Source of the DNA: an uncultured Bacteroidales bacterium | GTDB lineage: Bacteria; Bacteroidota; Bacteroidia; Bacteroidales; P3 | Reading direction: 5' to 3' | Assembly: GCA_947179195.1 (NCBI GenBank) | Contig: CAMXAS010000082.1 | Span: 1-5,985 of the forward strand | DNA: 5,985 bases | In this document: one piece after another, positions 1 through 5,985 of the stretch | Numbering within the stretch: the first letter of the stretch is position 1 | Layout: the number at the start of each line of letters is the position of its first letter | Notes under the pieces: generated by a model | Databases searched by the model: none | What the model was told of the DNA's origin: nothing | The model's input: the letters and a program-made list of their open reading frames with translations, nothing else | Program-made: the position numbers and the translations under genes

Positions 1-1
1 G

Positions 2-1393
2 TTCGACACCTATGTCAAATCGCAGGTGGTCGGCAAATTCGAAGACAACCGTCGGCAATGCAACCAGGAGTTCTGCGACCATCTGCGCGGCGGCTTCAAG
101 GCCTACAAGATTCAGACGTTCAGCCCGGAATTCCCGGAAATACCGACACGGAAAGCCGAGCCCGACACGGCCTGGCCCGCGCTCAGCTGGATTGAGCCCG
201 CCGGCGTCCGCAGCCTGAGCCCGTTGAAGGCCCCGGCCGCGCCCGAGCCCTACTACGACGAACTGCTCCAAGTCAACCGCCTCACCATAGAGGCCGACGG
301 CGTGAAACTGACACTGGATTTGGAACCCCGCCTCAACACTTACGGCATCGGCGCGCCGACGGAAAAGAACCTGGCCGCCTTTTGGCAGAAACTGTCGGAG
401 AGCCGCTTCGACATCCCGTTGCGGCAACTCTACGACGCGGCCCGCAAGCACCGCCTCAACGACTGGGGCTTCTACCGGCTGACCCAAGCCGCCGCGGCCG
501 CCATCTACCCCAAGAACAAGAACGGCGAACAGGAAGTGTGGACGGTCTTTATGCTGAACCAAGCCGGCTATGCGGCCAAAATAGGCCGTATGGGCGCGGA
601 CAAACCGGCCTATCGCCTGCTCGTATTGCTGCCGTTTTACGAGAAAGTCTATAACCAGCCGTATGTGGAAATCGGCGGCGCACCGTTCTACCTGATGGAG
701 AAATTGGCCGGCAAGCAACGCAACGAACCCGTTTACAGTTACGAAGGCTGTTTTGCATTGGGAACGTCGCCGCTGAGCCTGCAATTCCGGGAATGCGTCG
801 GCATCCCCTGCCTTTATGAGAAGAACGACCGTTTCGCCTACAACCTGCGGCTGCTCGACTTCTACAAGAACTACCCCTACGCCTCCACCGCGCTCTATCT
901 GCACGCGCCTTGCGGCGAGGTGCTGGGCAAGTCCATCCGCCATAAATGCGCGCCGGTTGTGGATAGCCTGTTGCATACAGAGGCCGCCCCGACCCAAGCC
1001 TGTCAGGAAGCGGTCATCGACTATCTCGGCCAATTCGCCGCCACCTATTTCAACGACAACGCCAAAAAGAAAATCAAGCCCGACGGACAGCCGCTGTTCC
1101 CGGACGAAGCCTTCGCGCTCAAGGCCGGGGACGCCAAAGACCGCGCCATCCTGCACGCCCGTCTCGTACGGCGCTTTACCGACCTGCCCGTCATTTTGGC
1201 CGAATACGAAACGACGGCCTTGGTCGGCATCGCGTTGCCGAATCCGCCCGCCGGCGCCGAAGGACAGGCCCTTGCCGCCATCAAAGGCGACGACGGCTCG
1301 GTGTTCTATCTGTTCAACCCCAACGCCAAAGACGGCCGCTTCTGGCACTGTCCGAAGCCGCTCCGCGACGTGCCGCCGATTGTCGTGTTGTAA
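2..1393 (+). CDS. Transglutaminase-like protein of an uncharacterised Bacteroidales family, 5'-truncated, probably catalytically inactive
   Basis: The frame is already open at base 2, so the true start lies upstream; GTG at 26 is not a convincing start. 463 residues are visible (F at base 2 = 1), ending in TAA. Residues 1-38 are charged and helix-like, followed by a Pro-rich linker (about 40-85). A central domain (about 100-265) carries NDWGFYRL at 153, QAGYAAKIGR at 187-196 and YNQPYVEIGG at 217. The C-terminal part (about 325-445) resembles the transglutaminase/cysteine-protease-like domain of a Bacteroidales family I recall, with typical motifs DCEDRAIL, YPGHLA and CDPTY. Here these read DAKDRAIL (377-384), YETTAL (402-407) and FNPNA (438-442), so the presumed Cys, His and Asp become A378, T405 and N439. 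The family match and alignment are from memory. Role and substrate are unknown. Whether it has a signal peptide cannot be seen because the N-terminus is missing. The frame is intact, so it is not a frameshifted pseudogene. Confidence 0.8.
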   Translation, partial: FDTYVKSQVVGKFEDNRRQCNQEFCDHLRGGFKAYKIQTFSPEFPEIPTRKAEPDTAWPALSWIEPAGVRSLSPLKAPAAPEPYYDELLQVNRLTIEADGVKLTLDLEPRLNTYGIGAPTEKNLAAFWQKLSESRFDIPLRQLYDAARKHRLNDWGFYRLTQAAAAAIYPKNKNGEQEVWTVFMLNQAGYAAKIGRMGADKPAYRLLVLLPFYEKVYNQPYVEIGGAPFYLMEKLAGKQRNEPVYSYEGCFALGTSPLSLQFRECVGIPCLYEKNDRFAYNLRLLDFYKNYPYASTALYLHAPCGEVLGKSIRHKCAPVVDSLLHTEAAPTQACQEAVIDYLGQFAATYFNDNAKKKIKPDGQPLFPDEAFALKAGDAKDRAILHARLVRRFTDLPVILAEYETTALVGIALPNPPAGAEGQALAAIKGDDGSVFYLFNPNAKDGRFWHCPKPLRDVPPIVVL

Positions 1394-1417
1394 TCCGGAA
1401 AATTTTTCGTAACTTTA
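1388..1417 (+). promoter_or_regulatory. Weak candidate Bacteroidota-type promoter ahead of the aminotransferase gene
   Basis: TTG at 1388-1390 is followed 19 bases later by TAACTTTA (1410-1417). This fits the Bacteroidota sigma-factor pattern of a -33 TTG and a -7 TAnnTTTG, except that the last G is A. Transcription would start around 1420-1425, about 60 bases before the ATG at 1486 and inside the left arm of the hairpin at 1417-1447. The hairpin could therefore not fold fully in this transcript while still ending read-through from upstream. Such short motifs arise by chance easily, and the -33 part overlaps the end of the upstream gene. Confidence 0.25.
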
Positions 1418-1447
1418 CAAGCCGAACCCGTTATGGATTCGGCTTGT
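1417..1447 (+). terminator. Probable intrinsic terminator hairpin after the transglutaminase-like gene
   Basis: The arm ACAAGCCGAA (1417-1426) is perfectly complementary to TTCGGCTTGT (1438-1447), a 10-bp stem. After one mismatch (C1427/A1437), two more C-G pairs (1428-1436 and 1429-1435) can form around a 5-base loop, GTTAT. The hairpin lies 24 bases past the stop at 1393. A T-rich stretch follows (1444-1459), but it is interrupted by G and is not a clean U-tract. Termination of the upstream gene is the simplest reading. A leader structure of the next gene is the alternative. Confidence 0.6.
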
Positions 1448-1485
1448 TGGTTGTTATTACGCAAATTTAAACACCTTATCATATT

Positions 1486-2796
1486 ATGGCTCAGACGGTT
1501 ATTCCGAAAGAACTCGTGGACAGAATCGTGTCCGAAAACAACTTGTCCAATGTAGGACGCGCCTCCATCCGCGAGGTCAAGAAACTCATCAACGATATCG
1601 AGGCCGCTTCCGGCACCCGCTTCATCCGCATGGAGATGGGGATTCCGGGGCTTCCGGCCTGCCAAATCGGTATCGAGGCCGAAATCAAGGCACTCCGCAA
1701 CGGCGTGGCTTCCATCTACCCCGATGTTTACGGGATTCCCGAACTGAAGACCGAAATCGCCCGCTTCGTCAAGAACTTCCTCAATATCTCGGTCAGCCCC
1801 GAATCCTGCCTGCCGACCGTCGGCTCCATGCAGGGCAGTTTCGCGGCCTTCCTGACCATCAGCCGCGCCCAGGCCGGCAAGAACACGACGCTGTTCATCG
1901 ATCCGGGCTTCGCCGTACACCGTCAGCAACACGCCGTGATGCAGATTCCCTACGAATCGTTCGACGTTTACAACTACCGTGGTGAAAAGTTGCGTGAGAA
2001 ATTGGAAGAATACCTGTCGAAAGGCAATATCTCGAGCATCTTCTACTCCAACCCGAACAACCCCTCGTGGATTTGCTTCACGGAAAACGAATTGAAAATC
2101 ATCGGCGAACTCGCCAACAAATACAACGTTATCGTCATGGAAGACCTCGCCTACTTCGGCATGGACTTCCGCAAGGACATCTCCAAACCGGGCGTGCCGC
2201 CCTATCAGGCGACGGTGGCCAACTACACGGACAACTACCTGCTGTTCATCTCCAGCTCCAAGGCGTTCAGCTACGCGGGCCAGCGGCTCGGCATGATGGT
2301 GATTTCGGACAAGCTGTTCAAGACCGACTTCCCCAACTTCAAGAACTACTACCCGAGCACGGGCTTCGGCCGCACGATGATTTACGGCACGATTTACCCC
2401 TTGAGTTCCGGTACCGCCCACTCGCCCCAATACGGCCTGGCGGCCATCCTCAAAGCGGTAAACGACGGCGAATACAACTTTATCGAAGAAATCAAGGTTT
2501 ACGCGGAGAAAGCGCACCGCATGAAGGAAATGTTCCTGAAAAACGGCTTCCACCTCGTTTACGACAAAGACGAGGACATGGCCCTGTCGGACGGTTTCTA
2601 TTTCACCATCGGCTACGAAGGCATGAGCGGCGACGAACTGCTGCACGAACTGCTGTATTTCGGTGTCAGCGCCATTTCGCTCGGCATTACGGGCAGTGAA
2701 CGCCAAGGCTTGCGCGCCTGCGTCTCGCTCGTGCCGATGGAAGACCTGCCCGAATTGGAAAAGCGTCTGGAACAGTTCCGCGCCTGCCATCAATAA
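1486..2796 (+). CDS. PLP-dependent aminotransferase, class I/II (fold type I), substrate unknown
   Basis: A complete 436-residue protein, within the usual length for class I/II aminotransferases. It shows the fold-type I landmarks in order: MGIPGLP near the N-terminus (51-57), YPDVYGIPELK (78-88) in the substrate-binding region, GSMQGSF (113-119) as the likely cofactor-phosphate loop, SNPNNP (188-193), D220 with Y223 in MEDLAYFG to hold the pyridine ring, SSSKAFSYAGQRLG with K259 as the Schiff-base lysine, and R410 in GLRACVSL as the likely substrate-carboxylate arginine. All key residues are present, so it should be active in the cytoplasm. It matches a well-conserved Bacteroidales family as I remember it, but I know of no assigned substrate. 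The ATG at 1486 follows an AT-rich leader (1461-1485) with no Shine-Dalgarno sequence, usual for this phylum. It probably heads a unit with uvrB, 12 bases downstream. Confidence 0.93.
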   Translation: MAQTVIPKELVDRIVSENNLSNVGRASIREVKKLINDIEAASGTRFIRMEMGIPGLPACQIGIEAEIKALRNGVASIYPDVYGIPELKTEIARFVKNFLNISVSPESCLPTVGSMQGSFAAFLTISRAQAGKNTTLFIDPGFAVHRQQHAVMQIPYESFDVYNYRGEKLREKLEEYLSKGNISSIFYSNPNNPSWICFTENELKIIGELANKYNVIVMEDLAYFGMDFRKDISKPGVPPYQATVANYTDNYLLFISSSKAFSYAGQRLGMMVISDKLFKTDFPNFKNYYPSTGFGRTMIYGTIYPLSSGTAHSPQYGLAAILKAVNDGEYNFIEEIKVYAEKAHRMKEMFLKNGFHLVYDKDEDMALSDGFYFTIGYEGMSGDELLHELLYFGVSAISLGITGSERQGLRACVSLVPMEDLPELEKRLEQFRACHQ

Positions 2797-2808
2797 GCGC
2801 CCCGCCCT

Positions 2809-4830
2809 ATGGATTTCAAACTCACCTCCGCATTCCGGCCGACGGGCGACCAGCCGCAAGCCATCGCCGAATTGTCCGAAGGCCTGCGGAGGGGAGACAA
2901 GGGGCAAGTGCTGCTGGGCGTGACGGGCTCCGGCAAGACGTTCACGGTGGCCAACGTCATCCAAGAGGTGCAGCGCCCCACGCTCGTATTGAGCCACAAC
3001 AAGACGTTGGCGGCACAGCTGTTCAGCGAGTTCCGCCAGTTTTTCCCGGAGAACGCCGTCGAATATTACGTTTCCTATTACGATTACTATCAGCCGGAAG
3101 CCTATATACCTTCCTCCAACACGTACATCGAGAAGGATCTCTCCATCAACGACGAAATTGAGAAACTGCGGTTGCGCGCGCTCTCGGCGCTGCTGTCCGG
3201 CCGCCGCGACGTCATCATCGTGTCGTCGGTGTCCTGCATCTACGGCACGGGCAACCCGAACGACTACCACGACAACATCGTCATCCTGTCGGTGGGCCAA
3301 CGCATCACGCAGCGCGACCTCATGCTGGCCTTGGTCAACAGCCTGTATTCGCGGCACGAAATCGAATTTACGCGCGGCAAATTCCGCGTCAAGGGCGACA
3401 CCATCGACGTGTTCGTGGCCTATGACGACTACGCCTACCGCATCATTTTCTTTGACGATGAAATCGAGAGCCTGCAGAAAATCGACCCGCTGACGGGCTC
3501 GGTGCTGGAATCGCTCCCGACGATACGGATTTACCCGGCCAATATCTTCGTACCCTCGTCCGCCCGCATCCAGAATGCGATTAAAGAGATACAACTAGAC
3601 CTCGGCAAACAGGTGGACTTCTTCAAGGAAATCGGCAAGCCGTTGGAAGCCAAACGCTTGGAAGACCGCGTCTGCTACGATGTGGAGATGATTAAGGAAA
3701 TCGGCTACTGCGCCGGCATCGAAAACTATTCGCGTTATTTCGACGGACGGGCGGCCGGCACGCGCCCCTACTGCCTGATTGACTACTTCCCCGACGACTT
3801 CCTGCTGGTGGTGGACGAAAGCCATGTGACGATGCCGCAAATCAAGGCCATGTACGGCGGCGACCGATCCCGCAAAATCAACCTCGTGGAATACGGCTTC
3901 CGTCTGCCGGCCGCCTTGGACAACCGGCCGCTCAAATTCGAGGAGTTCGAACAATTGGTCAAACAGACGCTTTACGTGAGCGCGACGCCCGCCGAATACG
4001 AGTTGGAACAGTCGGAGGGCGTGGTCGTGGAACAGGTCATCCGCCCCACCGGTCTGCTGGACCCGCCGATAGAGGTGCGCCCGACGGCCCATCAGGTGGA
4101 CGACCTCTTGGACGAAATCGAGAAGACGTGCGCGCGTCAGGAACGGGTGCTCGTGACGACGCTGACCAAGAAGATGGCCGAAGAACTGAGCAAGTTCATG
4201 ACCAACAACGGCATCCGTTGCCGCTATATCCATTCGGACGTGGATACGCTCGAACGCGTGGAAATCCTGCAAGACCTGCGCGCGGGCGCCATCGACGTGT
4301 TGATTGGCGTGAACCTGCTGCGCGAAGGGCTTGACCTGCCGGAAGTTTCGCTGGTGGCCATTTTGGACGCCGACAAGGAAGGCTTCCTGCGTTCGGCGCG
4401 CGCCTTGACCCAAACGGCGGGCCGCGCCGCGCGCAACATGAACAGCCGCGTCATCATGTACGCCGACCACGAGACCGACGCCATGAAGCAGACGATAGAG
4501 GAAACGAACCGGCGACGCGAGAAACAGATGGCCTACAACAAGGCGCACCATATCACGCCCAAACCCATCGTCAAGAAAATCGACGATTCGTTGGCCGTGG
4601 CGCGCGGCGCGGAACCGAAAGCCTATGTGGAGACCGAAAGCCAAGTGCGTTTCGCCGCCGACCCGGTTATCGATTACGGCGACCCCAAGATTTTGGCGAA
4701 CCGCATCGAGGTGGTGAAGAAACTCATGAACACGGCCGCCAAATCCATGGACTTCCTGGAGGCCGACCGCTATCTGAGCGAGCTGAATATGCTGTTGGCC
4801 AAACAGAAAGGCCTGAACCCCGAACCTTAA
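2809..4830 (+). CDS. uvrB: UvrABC system protein B (excinuclease ABC subunit B)
   Basis: A complete 673-residue UvrB of typical length. In nucleotide excision repair it is loaded on damaged DNA by UvrA, verifies the lesion with its weak helicase activity, and recruits UvrC for incision. Visible landmarks: the usual start MDFKLTSAFRPTGDQPQAI; Walker A GVTGSGKT (37-44, K43); the aromatic damage-sensing beta-hairpin (YYVSYYDYYQPEAYIP, 86-101); the UvrA-interaction region (about 155-245); the Walker B/DEAD-like box DESH (336-339); YVSATP (389-394); IHSD (474-477); GVNLLREGLDLPEV (500-513); helicase motif VI QTAGRAAR (535-542); and a C-terminal UVR domain (about 633-667) for UvrC binding. All key residues are intact. 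It starts 12 bases after the aminotransferase stop and ends 16 bases before the next gene, so co-transcription is likely. No SOS-type operator is recognisable upstream. Confidence 0.99.
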   Translation: MDFKLTSAFRPTGDQPQAIAELSEGLRRGDKGQVLLGVTGSGKTFTVANVIQEVQRPTLVLSHNKTLAAQLFSEFRQFFPENAVEYYVSYYDYYQPEAYIPSSNTYIEKDLSINDEIEKLRLRALSALLSGRRDVIIVSSVSCIYGTGNPNDYHDNIVILSVGQRITQRDLMLALVNSLYSRHEIEFTRGKFRVKGDTIDVFVAYDDYAYRIIFFDDEIESLQKIDPLTGSVLESLPTIRIYPANIFVPSSARIQNAIKEIQLDLGKQVDFFKEIGKPLEAKRLEDRVCYDVEMIKEIGYCAGIENYSRYFDGRAAGTRPYCLIDYFPDDFLLVVDESHVTMPQIKAMYGGDRSRKINLVEYGFRLPAALDNRPLKFEEFEQLVKQTLYVSATPAEYELEQSEGVVVEQVIRPTGLLDPPIEVRPTAHQVDDLLDEIEKTCARQERVLVTTLTKKMAEELSKFMTNNGIRCRYIHSDVDTLERVEILQDLRAGAIDVLIGVNLLREGLDLPEVSLVAILDADKEGFLRSARALTQTAGRAARNMNSRVIMYADHETDAMKQTIEETNRRREKQMAYNKAHHITPKPIVKKIDDSLAVARGAEPKAYVETESQVRFAADPVIDYGDPKILANRIEVVKKLMNTAAKSMDFLEADRYLSELNMLLAKQKGLNPEP

Positions 4831-4846
4831 CCAAAAATCATATCGT

Positions 4847-5985
4847 ATGAAAAAAGAGACATTCGACCCCGCTTCCCGCATTCAGGACTGTCTGCAATTC
4901 GGGGAATTCGGCGACGTGAACCCCTCCGTCACCGACTCGGCCACGTTCACGTTCCTGCACGGCAAGGACATGACCGGCACGTTTACGGGCGAGGTACAAG
5001 GCTGCTTCCTGTATTCCCGCCATTGGAACCCGTCCAACAAATATCTGGCCGACGCCCTGGCGGCCATGGAAGGCACCGAGGCGGCCTGGGTGACCGGCTC
5101 CGGTATGGCGGCCATTACCTGCGCCATGCTGCAGCTCGTCCAAAGCGGCGACCACATCGTGGCCAGCCCGACCGTCTATGGCGGTACGTTCGCGTTCCTG
5201 AAAAACTATCTGCCCAAATTCAATATCGACGTGACCTTCGTCGATACGACCGACCCGAAGAAGGTGGAGAAAGCCATCCGCAAGAACACGCGCTTCGTAT
5301 ATACCGAAACGATGAGCAACCCGATGTTGCGCATCGCCGACATCCCGGCTTTGGCCGCCGTCGCGCACAAGCACAAGGCCAAATTGGTCGTTGACAATAC
5401 GTTTACGCCCATGATTTTCTCGCCCGCCCGCCTCGGCGCCGATGTGGTCGTTTATTCGATGACCAAATTCATCAACGGCAAGAACGACTGCGTGGCCGGT
5501 GCCATCTGCGGCAAGGCCGACTATATCAATTCGCTGATTGACGTCAACAACGGCACGGCCATGCTGTTGGGCCCGGTCTTGGACCCGTTCCGCTCGTCGA
5601 GCATCCTCAAGAACCTGCACACGCTGCACATCCGTATGCAGAAACATAGCGAGAACGCGATGTATCTGGCCAAACGCTTCAAGGAAATCGGTCTGAAGGC
5701 CAACTATCCCGGACAGCCGTCCCATCCCGATTACGCGCTCATGAAGAAACAGATGAACGCCGGCTACGGCTTCGGCGGCATGATTGCCATCGACCTGGAA
5801 ACCGCCGAAAAAGCCAACTTCATGATGGAGACGATGCAGAAGAAGGGCGTCGGCTACCTGGCCGTGTCGCTCGGCTACTTCAAGACGCTGTTCAGCAATT
5901 CCGGCAAGAGCACGTCGAGCGAGATTCCGGAGGAATTCCAGAAAGGCATGGGCCTGTCGGAAGGCCTCGTCCGCTTCTCCGTGGG
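4847..5985 (+). CDS. Methionine gamma-lyase-like Cys/Met-metabolism PLP enzyme, 3'-truncated by window end
   Basis: Open from ATG 4847 to the window end: 379 complete codons, probably lacking only about 20-30 C-terminal residues. The Cys/Met-metabolism (trans-sulfuration) family is clear from YSRHWNPSN (Y56 and R58, phosphate contacts from the neighbouring subunit), GSGMAAI (84-90), Y111 in VYGGTF stacking on the PLP ring, D183 in VVDNTF, the Schiff-base K207 in SMTKF, S341 in VSLG, and R376 in VRFSVG binding the substrate carboxylate. MLLGP, YGFGG and SGKSTSSE motifs and overall layout resemble plant methionine gamma-lyase (Arabidopsis type) as I remember it. That enzyme splits L-methionine into methanethiol, 2-oxobutyrate and ammonia. 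The Cys that marks classical bacterial methionine gamma-lyases (Cys116 of the Pseudomonas enzyme) is G113 here, so cystathionine lyase or synthase, or O-acetylhomoserine sulfhydrylase activity remains possible. The start follows an A-rich, non-Shine-Dalgarno spacer, 16 bases after uvrB. Confidence 0.9.
   Translation, partial: MKKETFDPASRIQDCLQFGEFGDVNPSVTDSATFTFLHGKDMTGTFTGEVQGCFLYSRHWNPSNKYLADALAAMEGTEAAWVTGSGMAAITCAMLQLVQSGDHIVASPTVYGGTFAFLKNYLPKFNIDVTFVDTTDPKKVEKAIRKNTRFVYTETMSNPMLRIADIPALAAVAHKHKAKLVVDNTFTPMIFSPARLGADVVVYSMTKFINGKNDCVAGAICGKADYINSLIDVNNGTAMLLGPVLDPFRSSSILKNLHTLHIRMQKHSENAMYLAKRFKEIGLKANYPGQPSHPDYALMKKQMNAGYGFGGMIAIDLETAEKANFMMETMQKKGVGYLAVSLGYFKTLFSNSGKSTSSEIPEEFQKGMGLSEGLVRFSV

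Noticed and set aside
26..28. GTG as start of the first gene
   Set aside because: The frame continues upstream to the window edge with plausible residues (FDTYVKSQ) continuous with the helical N-terminal region, so the gene is cut by the window rather than starting here.
816..1412. A 198-codon + strand open frame overlapping the transglutaminase-like gene in another phase
   Set aside because: Translation is rich in Pro, Arg, Ser and Thr, as expected for an off-frame reading of GC-rich DNA. The overlapping frame has family motifs and this one has none.
1394..1485. A small RNA or riboswitch in the intergenic gap
   Set aside because: The gap is only 92 bases and the single clear structure is one hairpin best read as a terminator. 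No S-box, SAM or other known riboswitch pattern is recognisable.
2067..2699. A 210-codon + strand open frame inside the aminotransferase gene
   Set aside because: Off-frame reading; Arg/His/Gly/Leu-rich composition with no domain, and fully contained in a gene with complete catalytic motifs.
1306..3594. A 762-codon open frame on the minus strand across the aminotransferase gene and part of uvrB
   Set aside because: It is exactly in register with the sense codons of two clearly real genes and is open only because TTA, CTA and TCA codons are avoided. Its product is a low-complexity V/R/H/D/F-rich sequence with no recognisable domain, and it starts at a TTG directly after a stop.
3595..4881. 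A 428-codon minus-strand open frame opposite the rest of uvrB
   Set aside because: Same in-register antisense artefact; it is opposite highly conserved UvrB helicase motifs, and its translation shows no family features.
4838..5725. A 295-codon minus-strand open frame opposite the methionine gamma-lyase-like gene
   Set aside because: In register with the sense codons of a recognisable PLP enzyme whose catalytic motifs are all on the + strand.

Overview
The window reads as chromosome from a high-GC member of the Bacteroidota, most likely the order Bacteroidales. The GC-rich coding style and gene families would suit a Rikenellaceae/Alistipes-like genome, but that level is a guess. Supporting signs are proteins that closely match Bacteroidales families I recall, gene starts with no Shine-Dalgarno sequence but AT- or A-rich leaders, and a TTG-N19-TAnnTTT promoter-like pair. 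There are no tRNA or rRNA genes, mobile elements, CRISPR arrays or long repeats.

All four genes lie on the + strand. Bases 2-1393 hold the 3' part of a gene for an uncharacterised Bacteroidales transglutaminase-like protein. The residues expected to form its catalytic Cys-His-Asp triad look replaced by Ala, Thr and Asn, so it is probably a pseudoenzyme. A 92-bp gap follows, with a 10-bp-stem hairpin that looks like a terminator and a weak promoter-like element beside it.

Next come three closely packed genes: a fold-type I PLP-dependent aminotransferase of unknown substrate (1486-2796), the nucleotide excision repair helicase uvrB (2809-4830, complete and canonical), and a methionine gamma-lyase-like PLP enzyme (4847 to beyond the window end). 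The gaps of 12 and 16 bp suggest one transcript. The two PLP enzymes plausibly act in amino-acid, perhaps sulfur amino-acid, metabolism. UvrB acts in DNA repair, and its place between them looks like operon packing rather than a shared pathway.

I see no convincing new multi-gene system. The observation most worth a second look is the apparently dead transglutaminase-like protein. The next is the plant-type character of the methionine gamma-lyase homologue.
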